Translations under genes and position numbers: made by a program
Source of the DNA: Hydrogenophilales bacterium 28-61-23
GTDB lineage: Bacteria > Pseudomonadota > Gammaproteobacteria > Burkholderiales > Thiobacillaceae
Direction: 5' to 3'
DNA length: 64,000 nt
Assembly (NCBI GenBank): GCA_002281555.1
Contig: NCGJ01000002.1
Span: 124,001 to 188,000, forward strand
The notes under the pieces: generated by a model
Database searches by the model: none
What the model was told of the DNA's origin: nothing
Seen by the model: only the letters and a program-made list of their open reading frames with translations
Part shown: in pieces, positions 26,115-36,848 of the stretch
Position numbering within the stretch: position 1 is the first letter of the stretch
Layout of the letters: the number at the start of each line of letters is the position of its first letter

Positions 26115-26144
26115 ATTTTAAAAAATATTTAATTTATTTTTCAA
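26115..26144 (-). promoter_or_regulatory. Sigma-70-type promoter of the DUF4402 pilin operon
   Basis: On the minus strand TTGAAA (26144-26139) and TAAAAT (26120-26115) are 18 bases apart in an AT-rich stretch. Each matches 5 of 6 consensus bases. The leader to the pilin start would be 110-180 bases. Confidence 0.5.
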
Positions 26145-26191
26145 ACCCCAAAGCGCCTCTTTCAATGCGTATTAATCGGTCAACAAGTTCA

Positions 26192-27193
26192 TCACCAGGC
26201 ACGAACAAATCCATTCAGGCGCCAATCGGGTTGCTCCTCGCCTTCGAGCTGACCAACCGCCGATTCTGGAAATACCTGCTTTATAACAAGGTTACCGACG
26301 GTTTTTTCAACTTGCCCTTCGCCGTTGCCATTGCTGGGAAATCCCTCGCGTTGAAGGATGCGCAATGGATCGCCGAGCTTGATATTGCTGGTGAAGCCGG
26401 CATCGATATGCACCTCCTTCTGCTGCGCACGCACGATGCGGGCTTGCAAGGGCAGGCAGGCGAGTTCGTCCTGGATGTCATCGAACTGGCGATCAAGCAA
26501 TTTACCGACGGCCGCGCCCAATTGAGAGTGAAAGAAATCGCCGCGCAGGATGCCGCCACTGTGGTTTACCACTGCCCCGCGTACCTCGGTGTTGTGATTG
26601 AGTTGTTTCAGGCGAGCGCCAGTTTGCCCATCGAACAGTTCAAGCTCGGTTTCGATCACGCGCCGGTCGCCGAACGGCTGGGGCAAAGAGCCCAGCCCGC
26701 CCAGGTTAATACGGCTAGGCTGCATGCCCAGGCTGCCGATCTGGCCCGCTATGACAATTTGTGCGTCAAACAGTTGGGCCAGAGAGGTGACCTGTTTGCG
26801 GACATCGCCCGTGCGATCGATGTAATGGTTGCTCCCGTTGCGAACCAGGAAACGGTCGCTGCCTTCAAGTCGTTGCTGCAATACCAGCGACCAGGCTTGG
26901 GCGATGCCAGGCAGGTCAACCGCCTCGATCGGGCGTTGAACCGGCATCGACAGCACCAGCACCTTCTTGCGCATTGCGAACGGACTGCCTTGTGACGCAC
27001 TGCATACGCTGCTTGGACGTGTGGCCTGGCGAGCCCGTTCAACCAGCTCCGGGCTCGCCCTGTCTTCGTCCGCCGGCGCAATCGCAACCGGCGGCAGCAC
27101 ACAACCGGTCAGCATTGCGCTCACTACGGCGAACATAAGCCAGCGCGCCGGTACGGATGGATGTGGAAATCGCGTGCGTTTGGAAACCGGCAT
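26192..27193 (-). CDS. FlgT-like lipoprotein
   Basis: 333 residues from the ATG at 27193; a longer frame lacks a ribosome site. Lipobox AMLTGC at about 22-27, so it is anchored after lipid attachment to Cys27. Residues about 75-190 resemble FlgT_M (KKVLVLSMPVQRPIEAVDLPGIAQAW, FLVRNGS), and the C-terminal part resembles FlgT_C (IDAGFTSNIKLGDPL). FlgT belongs to the flagellar H ring in Vibrio, but no flagellar gene lies here, so a broader outer-membrane assembly role is likely. It may serve the fimbriae beside it. The family match is mine from motif memory. Confidence 0.68.
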   Translation of the reverse strand: MPVSKRTRFPHPSVPARWLMFAVVSAMLTGCVLPPVAIAPADEDRASPELVERARQATRPSSVCSASQGSPFAMRKKVLVLSMPVQRPIEAVDLPGIAQAWSLVLQQRLEGSDRFLVRNGSNHYIDRTGDVRKQVTSLAQLFDAQIVIAGQIGSLGMQPSRINLGGLGSLPQPFGDRRVIETELELFDGQTGARLKQLNHNTEVRGAVVNHSGGILRGDFFHSQLGAAVGKLLDRQFDDIQDELACLPLQARIVRAQQKEVHIDAGFTSNIKLGDPLRILQREGFPSNGNGEGQVEKTVGNLVIKQVFPESAVGQLEGEEQPDWRLNGFVRAW

Positions 27194-27310
27194 AGTCGGA
27201 GCCTTATAAACTTTTAGTACGAGGCTTGTTAGTGTGGCCTGCATTCTATTGCGACCGATTTCCATAGGACGTGGTTCGGAGGCGACGCGATGTTCTCGAA
27301 TGGCCGCGCA

Positions 27311-28249
27311 TTAAAACCAGAACGGCCCATCCTTGCCGAGAAATTCGTCGTAGCGCATGTAGTGTGTGCCGTCGCAGGAGAAGGTCAGACTGACCATGCC
27401 GTTGAAAAGATTGATCGATGACATACGTAAATAGATGTTTTCGTCAGACATCCGCAGTGAGCGCAGTCTTGCCAGGATACGCACGATATCGTGAACCGGA
27501 ATCACCGCATCGACCGGGTAGGGCTGTGGCGGGTAAACCAGGCAGATATCGGCATCGCTCAACGCCTCCTGATCAAGAATGCGGTAGCGATACGGATCAT
27601 CAAGCGTCCAGATGGTGGCCTGGCCGCTGGAAAAGTGGATCTGGCACTGAAATACACCACGTTGCGTGAGCAGCTCTTCCAGGATGGACAGAGCTTGTTC
27701 CAGAATCTGATCCATCGGGCTATCGACCCGACATTGCTGAAACACGTTACCCCGAATAGCCGGGTCGCCCTTGATCTGGCGCCAATGCCCGGGCTCTTCA
27801 TAGAGCGTCGAAGAAACCGGCAGATTGCGCAGATCGAAATCGGCGCCGAGATAGCCCAAAGGCTCCCCGCTTTCGCTGCGCACAATCTGTAACGCGGTCA
27901 GCGATGGCCGGCTCTTGACCAGGCTGATGTAGGCATCGGATAGCAGAAACCCCCAGACCGGCACCGCCTCTTTCATATAAGGGCGTTGCGATCTGTCGCG
28001 GCCGAAATGCCCCGGCACGATGCCGCTCTCGTCAATGTTGTCGCAGATCTGGACGGCGTTGGTGTCGATGCAATATAGATAGGTGCAATACGGAATGCTG
28101 TCGAAGCCGGCCTGCAGCACCGAGTTCAACTCCTTATGCCGGCCCCATACCGGGGCGCACTCTTCGGCCAGGCAAGCCAGGGGATCGCGCAAGATATGCG
28201 CCAACTGCTCGCGTTGAAGATAGATGTTGTCTTTCCAGGAAGTCTGCAT
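27311..28249 (-). CDS. PDC/Cache-like sensor domain protein without output domain
   Basis: 312 residues. Residues about 50-155 follow the double-Cache/PDC pattern (RDRSQRPYMKEA, SDAYISLVKSRPSLTALQIV, GYLGADFDL). No transmembrane helix or signal peptide is apparent and no kinase, GGDEF or methyl-accepting domain follows. The C-terminal 130 residues are of unknown fold. It may be a cytoplasmic ligand sensor that acts by binding a partner, or a stand-alone relic. It has its own upstream gap and follows dksA's terminator on the same strand. Function is unknown. Confidence 0.65.
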   Translation of the reverse strand: MQTSWKDNIYLQREQLAHILRDPLACLAEECAPVWGRHKELNSVLQAGFDSIPYCTYLYCIDTNAVQICDNIDESGIVPGHFGRDRSQRPYMKEAVPVWGFLLSDAYISLVKSRPSLTALQIVRSESGEPLGYLGADFDLRNLPVSSTLYEEPGHWRQIKGDPAIRGNVFQQCRVDSPMDQILEQALSILEELLTQRGVFQCQIHFSSGQATIWTLDDPYRYRILDQEALSDADICLVYPPQPYPVDAVIPVHDIVRILARLRSLRMSDENIYLRMSSINLFNGMVSLTFSCDGTHYMRYDEFLGKDGPFWF

Positions 28250-28343
28250 ATAGCCCGGCTTGTCGTATGAATAGGCCTGAATCTAGCGGATCTTTGTGGC
28301 GTTTATATAGGGTAACAATGAACAGAATTTGCCAAGGAATGCC

Positions 28344-28371
28344 AAAAAAATGGTCGCAACAGCGACCATTT
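28344..28371 (-). terminator. Rho-independent terminator of dksA
   Basis: AAATGGTCGC and GCGACCATTT pair with a 4-base loop and are followed on the minus strand by a seven-T run. It begins 26 bases after the dksA stop. Confidence 0.85.
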
Positions 28372-28396
28372 CTCGATTGCCAGGCAGAACACAGGC

Positions 28397-29194
28397 TCAA
28401 TCGGCGTATAGCTTTTCCATGCGCTCATGTTTTTCCTGCGCCTCGATGGACAGCTCGGCCGTCGGACGCGCGAGCAAGCGCGGCAGGCCGATAGGCTCGC
28501 CGGTTTCCAGGCAATAACCATATTCACCTTCATCGATGCGAATGATCGATGCATTGATTTTCTTCAGCAGCTTGCGCTCGCGGTCGCGCACACGTTGTTC
28601 GAGCAGATTTTCCTCTTCCACGGTGGCGCGGTCGTTGGGGTCGGCAAAGACCTCGTTTTCTTTCAGGTGTTCGCCGGTTTCGCGCGCGTTTTCCAGTATC
28701 TCGTCCCGCATGGAGATCAGCTTGGCCTTGAAATAGGCCAGTTGCGCGGGATTCATGTAGTCCGAGTCGGACATGGCCAGAAGTTCGACATCGTCATGCG
28801 GGAGTCCGGCAATTTTCTTGCTGGGCTTGGCCGTCGGTGCGGCTTGAGGCTTTTTGGCGGCGGCGGGTTTTGCGGCGGCGGTTTTGGATTCTTGGCTTTT
28901 CATGGATCGGTTGGCGGGTTGTACTTGCGCGGGCTGCGACTGCTCAGCGGGCGCGGGTTTTGGGGTTGCGGGTTTCAAGGCAACAGGATTTGAAGCTATC
29001 GGTTCCGGAGCTACCGGCTTGGCGCGGACTTTGCTCGTCGTCGGCTTGGCGTCGACTGTTGCGTCATGTTTGGCGACTACCTTGGCCTTCACCACCGGCT
29101 TTACCTCGACCGCGGGCTTGGCGGCGGGCGTCGAAATGGTTTTTTTGGGGCTGCTCGGCGCGGGTTTGCTGACCGGCTTTTTGGCTGCTGCCAC
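28397..29194 (-). CDS. dksA: DksA-family transcription factor with degenerate zinc finger and basic N-terminal tail
   Basis: 265 residues from a GTG at 29194, chosen because GGAGG stands 7 bases upstream; an upstream ATG (29251) lacks one. The last 130 residues are DksA: coiled coil with ADPNDRATVEEE, then the globular part YGYCLETGEPIGLPRLLARPTAEL. Of the four zinc Cys only the first remains (C, then T, S and A), as in zinc-free DksA2-type proteins. The N-terminal ~130 residues are Ala/Pro/Lys-rich low complexity (PAAKPAV, KPATPKPAPAEQ), unusual in length. DksA binds the RNA polymerase secondary channel and, with ppGpp, tunes rRNA and amino-acid promoters. Confidence 0.88.
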   Translation of the reverse strand: MAAAKKPVSKPAPSSPKKTISTPAAKPAVEVKPVVKAKVVAKHDATVDAKPTTSKVRAKPVAPEPIASNPVALKPATPKPAPAEQSQPAQVQPANRSMKSQESKTAAAKPAAAKKPQAAPTAKPSKKIAGLPHDDVELLAMSDSDYMNPAQLAYFKAKLISMRDEILENARETGEHLKENEVFADPNDRATVEEENLLEQRVRDRERKLLKKINASIIRIDEGEYGYCLETGEPIGLPRLLARPTAELSIEAQEKHERMEKLYAD

Positions 29195-29286
29195 GATCGA
29201 TTCCTCCGTCGTTGACACTGCGCTAGAAAAATTAGCGGCGGATTGTGCCACACCCGTGCCACGCCCGCCGCAACATCAAAACAAGA

Positions 29287-30363
29287 TCAAACCGAATAAA
29301 TACCCAGCACATCGTTCGGGTCGACGCCGTCCATGAACGGCTTGTTCCGCTCGCGGTGAGTCACTTGATACATGCAGCCCATCCAGTTGCCGATCACCGC
29401 TTCCGCCGTATCGTGCCAGGTGTTGTCGATGTTCGGCGCAACCAGGGCTTCCGGGAACTCCGGCGCCGCCTCGCCACGCGCGGCGGTCTGGCGCAGACGA
29501 TCGCGCCATTCGAGCAGGATGGCCTGCTCATGTTTCGCCAGATAGTGATCCGGAAACGGCGGCTCGCTTGCCAGTTTGCCCTGCGCGTGCAACAGCGCAT
29601 CGCGTTTGTATTCCTTGAGCAGGGAAATCGTGTCGTATTCGGGATGGCCCTGGAAAAACACCATGCGCAGACCGTCATGGCTGGTCGCCAGATGCACACC
29701 GACTTCCTCGCTGTCCACCAGCACGCGCAGACCGGCCGCCTCGAACTGGGCGCGCGAAACATCGTTCCAGCGCGAGTGCGGCACATCGAAGCGGGTGTTC
29801 ACATCCGCCACCAGCGGGTGCCGCTTGTCCAGCACGCGATGCGAAAACACGCCCCAGCGTTTGGAAGGCTGCAGCACACGCGGTTGTCCATAGCGGAAAT
29901 GCATGATCGCGTGGGTGGCCAGGCAGGAAAGCAGGGTCGTGGTGACATTCTCCCAGGCCCATTCGATGACCTCGCCCAGCGGCGCCCAGAATGGCTGCCG
30001 CGAGAGATCCTCCCCAGTGACATTGGCGCCGGTGATGATCAGCGCATCCAGCCCATCGGCGCGAATCGTCTCGAACGACTCGTAATAGCGGGCGATGTGC
30101 GCGGCCGCCTTGTCGCCGCGCGGAATCGCATCCAGCGTGAACGGATGCACATAAAACTGCGCAATCGGATTGCTCTCGCCGACCAGCCGGAAGAACTGCC
30201 GCTCGGTCGCCTCCAGCGCGGCATCCGGCATCATGTTCAACAAACCGATGTGCAGTTCGCGAATATCCTGCTGCGCGGCGCGCTCGGCCGGCAACACGAT
30301 GGTGGTGCCTTCGGCGCGCAGGCGTTGCAGCGCGGGCAGATCGTTATGGGCGACGATGGGCAT
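29287..30363 (-). CDS. metA: Homoserine O-succinyl/acetyltransferase, MetA type
   Basis: 358 residues. The N-terminus has LRAEGTTIVLP and the GLLNMMPDAALEATERQFFRL block of MetA. The catalytic Cys is in TTTLLSCLATHAIMHF, and the substrate loop FFQGHPEYD is present, with Glu and His for the triad. It activates homoserine for methionine synthesis using acyl-CoA. Many betaproteobacteria use the unrelated MetX instead, so this choice is worth noting. Whether succinyl or acetyl is used cannot be told from motif reading alone. Divergent from recQ; no SAM riboswitch is visible in the 145-base gap. Confidence 0.93.
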   Translation of the reverse strand: MPIVAHNDLPALQRLRAEGTTIVLPAERAAQQDIRELHIGLLNMMPDAALEATERQFFRLVGESNPIAQFYVHPFTLDAIPRGDKAAAHIARYYESFETIRADGLDALIITGANVTGEDLSRQPFWAPLGEVIEWAWENVTTTLLSCLATHAIMHFRYGQPRVLQPSKRWGVFSHRVLDKRHPLVADVNTRFDVPHSRWNDVSRAQFEAAGLRVLVDSEEVGVHLATSHDGLRMVFFQGHPEYDTISLLKEYKRDALLHAQGKLASEPPFPDHYLAKHEQAILLEWRDRLRQTAARGEAAPEFPEALVAPNIDNTWHDTAEAVIGNWMGCMYQVTHRERNKPFMDGVDPNDVLGIYSV

Positions 30364-30508
30364 GACTCAGTTTCCAGGAATAAACCGACAAATTAATAAG
30401 GGCGGAATTATTCCCCAACAACCCCGCCAAGGTGACGTCAAGTATCGGCCGAACAGACTCATTTAGAATCCGGCGGCTGTCCACGCTATCCCAAAACGCC
30501 GCCCACCC

Positions 30509-32731
30509 ATGTCCGCATCGCTCGCACTGCTCCAGGAAGTTTTCGGTTATCCCGCCTTTCGCGGCCGTCAGGGAGAAGTCGTCGATCACGTCGCGGCCGG
30601 CGGCGATGCGCTGGTGCTGATGCCGACCGGCGGCGGCAAATCGTTGTGCTATCAGATTCCCGCTCTGCTGCGGCGCGGCGTTGGCATCGTCGTGTCGCCG
30701 TTGATCGCGCTGATGCACGATCAGGTCGCGGCGCTGCGCGAGGCCGGGGTGAAAGCGGCTTATCTGAACTCCTCGCTGAGCGGGGCGGAAGCCGCCGCCA
30801 TCGAACGCGGCCTGTTCAATCAGGAATATGACCTGATCTATGTCGCGCCGGAACGTCTGGTGCTGCCACGTTTCCTGTCGCTGCTGGATGGCGTCGCCTC
30901 CGGCCCGGGCCTGGCCTTGTTCGCCATCGACGAAGCGCATTGCGTGTCGCAATGGGGTCACGATTTCAGGCCGGAATACATTCAGCTCTCCGTCTTGCAC
31001 GAACGCTTTCCCGAGGTTCCACGCATCGCGCTGACTGCGACGGCTGATGCGCAGACGCAGGCGGAAATCATCCAGCGCCTGCACCTGGAAAAAGCGCGGG
31101 TCTTCCTGTCCAGCTTCGACCGGCCCAACATCCGCTACCAGATCGTCGAAAAAGCCAACGCGCGCGCGCAACTGCTCAACTTCATTCGCGCCGAACACGC
31201 CAATGACGCCGGCATCGTCTATTGCCTGTCGCGCAAGAAAGTCGAGGAAACCGCCGCCTGGCTGGTTGAGCATGGCATCAAGGCCATGCCCTATCACGCC
31301 GGCATGGAGCAGTTGGCGCGGCGACGCAATCAGGATGCTTTTCTGCGCGACGACGGCATCGTCATGGTCGCCACCATCGCGTTCGGCATGGGCATCGACA
31401 AGCCCGATGTGCGTTTCGTTGCGCATCTCGACCTGCCCAAAAGCGTCGAGGGCTATTACCAGGAAACCGGCCGCGCCGGCCGCGACGGCGCGCCAGCCGA
31501 CGCCTGGATGGCCTATGGCCTGGGCGATGCGGTGCAGCAACGGCGCATGATCGAGGAAGGCGAGGCGGATGAGCGGTTCAAACGCCTCGGCCACGCCAAA
31601 CTCGACGCCCTGCTGGCGCTATGCGAATCCGCCACCTGCCGCCGCCAGAGGTTGTTGACCTACTTCGGCGAAGACAGCCAGGCTTGCGGCAATTGCGACA
31701 TCTGCCTCAACCCGCCGCTGACCTGGGATGGCACCGAGGCAGCGCGCAAGGCCTTGTCCTGCGTGTTCCGCACCGAGCAGCGCTTCGGCGCGGTGCACGT
31801 CGTCGACGTGCTGCTGGGACGCGATACCGAACGCATCCGCCAGTGGAATCACAACACGCTCAGCACCTACGGCATCGGCAAAGACCTGTCGGAAAAGGAC
31901 TGGCGCGCGGTATTCCGCCAGCTGGTCGCGTTGGGCTATCTGGAAATCGACCACGGCAGCTATGGCGCGTTGAAGCTGAGCCCGTCGAGCCGGCCGGTGC
32001 TGAAAGGCGAGCAGTGCGTCATGTTGCGCAAGCAGATCGAGAAAACGACACGCGATGCGCGCGGTAAAAGTCCCGCCACGCAACTCGACAACGCCGGCCA
32101 GGCCCTGTTCGAACACCTGCGCGCCTGGCGTGCAGCGACCGCGAAAGAGCATGGCGTGCCCGCCTACGTCATCTTCCACGACGCCACGCTGGCCGAAATT
32201 GCCCGCCTCGGCCCGCAATCTCCGGACGAACTGCGCTCGGTTTCCGGCATCGGCGCGCGCAAACTGGAAATTTACGGCGCCGCGCTGGTTGAACTCTGCC
32301 AGGCGCATGGCGAAAAACCGCCGCCTTCGAAAAGCGCTGCCGCGTTGGCAACAGCCGCGGTTTCCATCCCCGAGAGCCGGAATGCGCGCCATGACGAGAG
32401 CCTCGGCGACAGCGCCAGCCTGACCTTGAATCTGCTGCGCGAGGGGGCAAGCGTGCGTGAAATAGCGCTATCTCGCGGCCTCAAGGAGAGCACGCTGTAC
32501 GGCCATTGCATCGAAGCCATCGGCCTGGGCTTGCTGGAACCGCATGAAGCCCTGGCGCTCCCCGGCGAAGAAATCGATGCCATCCGCGCGGCTTTGCTGG
32601 CCCAGCATGCGACTGGCGAAATGCGCATCAAACCGGTGTATGAGCTGTTCGCGCAGCGCTATGACTACACCGTTTTGCGCTGTGTGGCCGCAAGCATCGA
32701 ACGCGGGGCACCCCTGCAAAATGGCTGTTGA
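30509..32731 (+). CDS. recQ: ATP-dependent DNA helicase RecQ with extended C-terminus
   Basis: 740 residues, longer than the 610 of E. coli RecQ. Walker [21 protein letters not shown] box [20 protein letters not shown], motif [14 protein letters not shown], a zinc-binding set ([20 protein letters not shown]), the winged-helix RQC domain, an HRDC domain near 525-600 ([20 protein letters not shown]) and an extra C-terminal HTH_40-like region ([27 protein letters not shown]). It unwinds DNA 3' to 5' in recombination repair. The extra tail is known in many betaproteobacterial RecQ. Confidence 0.95.
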   Translation: MSASLALLQEVFGYPAFRGRQGEVVDHVAAGGDALVLMPTGGGKSLCYQIPALLRRGVGIVVSPLIALMHDQVAALREAGVKAAYLNSSLSGAEAAAIERGLFNQEYDLIYVAPERLVLPRFLSLLDGVASGPGLALFAIDEAHCVSQWGHDFRPEYIQLSVLHERFPEVPRIALTATADAQTQAEIIQRLHLEKARVFLSSFDRPNIRYQIVEKANARAQLLNFIRAEHANDAGIVYCLSRKKVEETAAWLVEHGIKAMPYHAGMEQLARRRNQDAFLRDDGIVMVATIAFGMGIDKPDVRFVAHLDLPKSVEGYYQETGRAGRDGAPADAWMAYGLGDAVQQRRMIEEGEADERFKRLGHAKLDALLALCESATCRRQRLLTYFGEDSQACGNCDICLNPPLTWDGTEAARKALSCVFRTEQRFGAVHVVDVLLGRDTERIRQWNHNTLSTYGIGKDLSEKDWRAVFRQLVALGYLEIDHGSYGALKLSPSSRPVLKGEQCVMLRKQIEKTTRDARGKSPATQLDNAGQALFEHLRAWRAATAKEHGVPAYVIFHDATLAEIARLGPQSPDELRSVSGIGARKLEIYGAALVELCQAHGEKPPPSKSAAALATAAVSIPESRNARHDESLGDSASLTLNLLREGASVREIALSRGLKESTLYGHCIEAIGLGLLEPHEALALPGEEIDAIRAALLAQHATGEMRIKPVYELFAQRYDYTVLRCVAASIERGAPLQNGC

Positions 32732-32965
32732 TTGGTACGGAATGCTCAATGAACGTTCTTTTCTCTGCGGTAGAGTGAGCGGCTGAAACCAGACCGTGGC
32801 GATACGTTTGGCTTTCGCCTGACTACATCCGGAATAAAAATGTTTGCCTTGGCGGAACTAGCCATCGAGTCGCCACTACTAACCGCTACATTAGCATTTA
32901 ATAATTTACTTAAATTCTATGCAGCTTCGATTTCCATTTATCCCATCCACCGGAAAACCCGTTCC
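32732..32965. other. Intergenic region upstream of the DUF302 gene
   Basis: 234 bases. An open frame reaches into it from the DUF302 gene, but the residues do not look like protein. The last 80 bases are AT-rich (TTTAATAATTTACTTAAATT) and probably hold a promoter. Confidence 0.5.
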
Positions 32966-33511
32966 ATGCCCAAGCAAACAAAACCCCACATGCTCAAACG
33001 TAGTCTGACCTTGTTCCTCGCTGCGGCGCTGGGCCTGGCCTCCTTCTCGACCCTCGCGGCAGCCGCCAAGCCGAAAACCCCCATGGTCGTCACCATGGTG
33101 GGGCAGAGCATTATGGAAATGCCGCTGGCCGAGGGCGTCAGCATCAACGACGCCATCGAGTCGATGAAGCTGCGCGCCAATCAGATCAACTTCAAACTGG
33201 TCGCCGAACTGCCTTTGTCCAAACAGGTTGAAGCCATGAGCGGCCAACCTCAGCGCTTGATGACGATTTATCAGTTCTGCGACGCCATGACGGCGAAGGA
33301 TATCGTCGAATACAACATGGCATTCGTCGCCTTCCTGCCCTGCCGGATCGCCATCGTGGAAGACGAGAACGGCAAAGGACGCATCCTGATGATGAATCTG
33401 GCGCCGATGATCACGGCGGCCAATCTGCCTCCGGAACTGAGCGTCAAAGCCGCCGTGATTCAAAGCGGCCTGCTCAACATCATGATGGCCGGCGCCAACG
33501 GCGATATCTGA
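32966..33511 (+). CDS. DUF302 family secreted protein
   Basis: 181 residues from the ATG at 32966 (an internal ATG at 32990 is the other option). The signal peptide ends TLAAAA. The DUF302 core is present: RLMTIYQFCDAMTAKDIVEYNMAFVAFLPCRIAIVED, with the conserved LPCRI motif. Periplasmic. The family is often found near sulphur/thiosulphate oxidation or c-type cytochrome genes, but none is here. Function unknown. Confidence 0.82.
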   Translation: MPKQTKPHMLKRSLTLFLAAALGLASFSTLAAAAKPKTPMVVTMVGQSIMEMPLAEGVSINDAIESMKLRANQINFKLVAELPLSKQVEAMSGQPQRLMTIYQFCDAMTAKDIVEYNMAFVAFLPCRIAIVEDENGKGRILMMNLAPMITAANLPPELSVKAAVIQSGLLNIMMAGANGDI

Positions 33512-33521
33512 CCCGGCTCCC

Positions 33522-33540
33522 GATGCCCGCGCGGGGCATC
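33522..33540. terminator. Hairpin between convergent DUF302 and ybiT
   Basis: GATGCCC and GGGCATC flank GCGCG. There is no T tract, so it is a weak or rho-helped terminator at most. Confidence 0.35.
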
Positions 33541-33562
33541 AAGGCTGTTGCTCAGACCGGAA

Positions 33563-35182
<1,620 letters not shown>

Positions 35183-35253
35183 TTGGAAACCTTATGAAAT
35201 CGGGCGCGATTTTAGCCCGCGAGGCGGCCGATCAGGACAAAACTGAAATCGCG

Positions 35254-36165
35254 ATGAACAATCCCATACCTATGCCCGAACTTATGTCGCTCCCGTGTTA
35301 CCGAGGCCGTTTCGCCCCCACACCTTCCGGCGCGCTGCATTTCGGCTCGCTGATCGCCGCGCTGGGCAGCTACCTGGATGCGCGTGCGCATGCCGGCGAG
35401 TGGCATCTGCGCATCGAGGATGTCGATCCGCCGCGCGTCGCGCCGGGCTCGGCGGACAGCATCCTGCGCATGCTCGACGCACTCGGCTTTGAATGGGACG
35501 GGCCGGTGGTCTATCAGAGTCAGCGCAGCGAGGCCTATGCGGCGGCAATCGAACGCTTGATCGACGCCGGACGCATTTATGGCTGCGACTGCAGCCGCAA
35601 GTTATTGAAGGAAAGCGCCATCATGGGCGTCGATGGCCCGGTTTATCCCGGTACCTGCCGGGAGCGCAACTTGCCGTTGAACACCGCGCGGCGGTTTCGC
35701 GTTCCGGCAACGCGCATCGTGTTCAACGATCTGCTCGCCGGCCGCGTCGCCTGCGCTGTGGCCGACGAATGCGGCGATTTCGTGCTGCTGCGCGCCGATG
35801 GCGTGTTCACCTACCAACTTGCGGTGACGGTGGACGATGCCGAACTGGGCATAACGCACATCGTGCGCGGCGCCGATCTGCTCGCCTCGACACCGCGCCA
35901 GATCGTGCTGCAACAAGCCCTGGGCTACCCGACGCCGACCTATCTGCATCTGCCGGTCGCGCTGAACGACGACGGCGGCAAGCTCAGCAAGCAGACCCTG
36001 GCCGCGCCGCTGCGCGACGACGATCCGTTACCGGCCTTGTTGCGGGCGGCCCAATTTCTCGGGCTGGATTTGCGCCAGGAAACCGGTTCGCTGGCGGAGT
36101 TCTGGCAACTGGCGGCACGGGTGTGGCAACGCGGCAAGTTACCGCCGCTGCGCGCCAAACGATAG
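35254..36165 (+). CDS. gluQ: Glutamyl-Q tRNA(Asp) synthetase
   Basis: 303 residues from the ATG at 35254; starts at 35194 and 35284 are also open and none has a clear ribosome site. It is a shortened glutamyl-tRNA synthetase without the anticodon-binding domain: class I HIGH-like APTPSGALHFGSL, zinc ligands near CDCSRK and YPGTC, and a KMSKS-like GGKLSKQT. It attaches glutamate to queuosine 34 of tRNA-Asp. In many proteobacteria it follows dksA; here it lies about 6 kb away. Confidence 0.93.
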   Translation: MNNPIPMPELMSLPCYRGRFAPTPSGALHFGSLIAALGSYLDARAHAGEWHLRIEDVDPPRVAPGSADSILRMLDALGFEWDGPVVYQSQRSEAYAAAIERLIDAGRIYGCDCSRKLLKESAIMGVDGPVYPGTCRERNLPLNTARRFRVPATRIVFNDLLAGRVACAVADECGDFVLLRADGVFTYQLAVTVDDAELGITHIVRGADLLASTPRQIVLQQALGYPTPTYLHLPVALNDDGGKLSKQTLAAPLRDDDPLPALLRAAQFLGLDLRQETGSLAEFWQLAARVWQRGKLPPLRAKR

Positions 36166-36179
36166 ACGCCGGACTGGCT

Positions 36180-36848
36180 TTACTCGCGCCGGAGTACATA
36201 GTCGTTGATGAAACTGGCCAACCCGCCGGCGACGAATGACTTGTCGATCCGGTCGCAGTCGGCGATGTTTTCCGCCCAATCCAGCAACTCCGCCTCCGGG
36301 TGTTCCTTGCGGTAAGCCACGAACTGCGCCAGATAGTGATCGATCTTGCCGGCGCGCGAATGCCGAATATGGCCGTAGGGCCAGAGCCGGAGCTGATCGG
36401 TTTGTTCGATCGGAACACCCTTGCGGAAATGCAGATAGAGCGTCGAGTAGATGCCGGCGCGGTCGGCGCCCGCCTTGCAGTGCATCCAGACCGGATATTC
36501 GATCGACTCGAACACCTCCTTGGCGCGGCGGATGCGCCCACCATCCGGAATGCTGCGCGAGGCGATTTTGACGTCGACCAGCGTCACGCCGAGCTTGGCG
36601 CACTGTTCGCGTTCGAACAGCCAATAGGCCGATTTTTCGTTGGCGCCCTTGAGATTGAGGATGGTCTTGATGCCGTGCTTCTTCACCATCCGGCGCATCT
36701 GCCACATGGTCGGCTGCGAAGAGCGAAAAGCTTCTTCCGAGATGCGGTGGAAGTTGAAACGGATCAGGTTGGTGAAGTTGTGTTCGAACAGCATCGCGTA
36801 CCACCAGGCGAGCAGCCTCCCCCACGGGGTTTTCAGGTTGAATTTCAC
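36180..36848 (-). CDS. Dual-specificity/tyrosine phosphatase-like protein coupled to msbA
   Basis: 222 residues. The PTP loop VWMHCKAGADRAGIYS (CX5R) is intact, with an upstream general acid candidate in the RIRRAKE region. The N-terminal 25 residues are basic and aromatic (WGRLLAWWYAMLFEHNF) and may lie on the membrane. Its ATG overlaps the msbA stop by 4 bases. This family next to msbA suggests a role in envelope lipid handling or signalling, perhaps dephosphorylating a lipid precursor; that is inference. Confidence 0.82.
   Translation of the reverse strand: MKFNLKTPWGRLLAWWYAMLFEHNFTNLIRFNFHRISEEAFRSSQPTMWQMRRMVKKHGIKTILNLKGANEKSAYWLFEREQCAKLGVTLVDVKIASRSIPDGGRIRRAKEVFESIEYPVWMHCKAGADRAGIYSTLYLHFRKGVPIEQTDQLRLWPYGHIRHSRAGKIDHYLAQFVAYRKEHPEAELLDWAENIADCDRIDKSFVAGGLASFINDYVLRRE

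Noticed and set aside
30364-30508. SAM riboswitch before metA
   Set aside because: No stem set or conserved core of any SAM class was seen.
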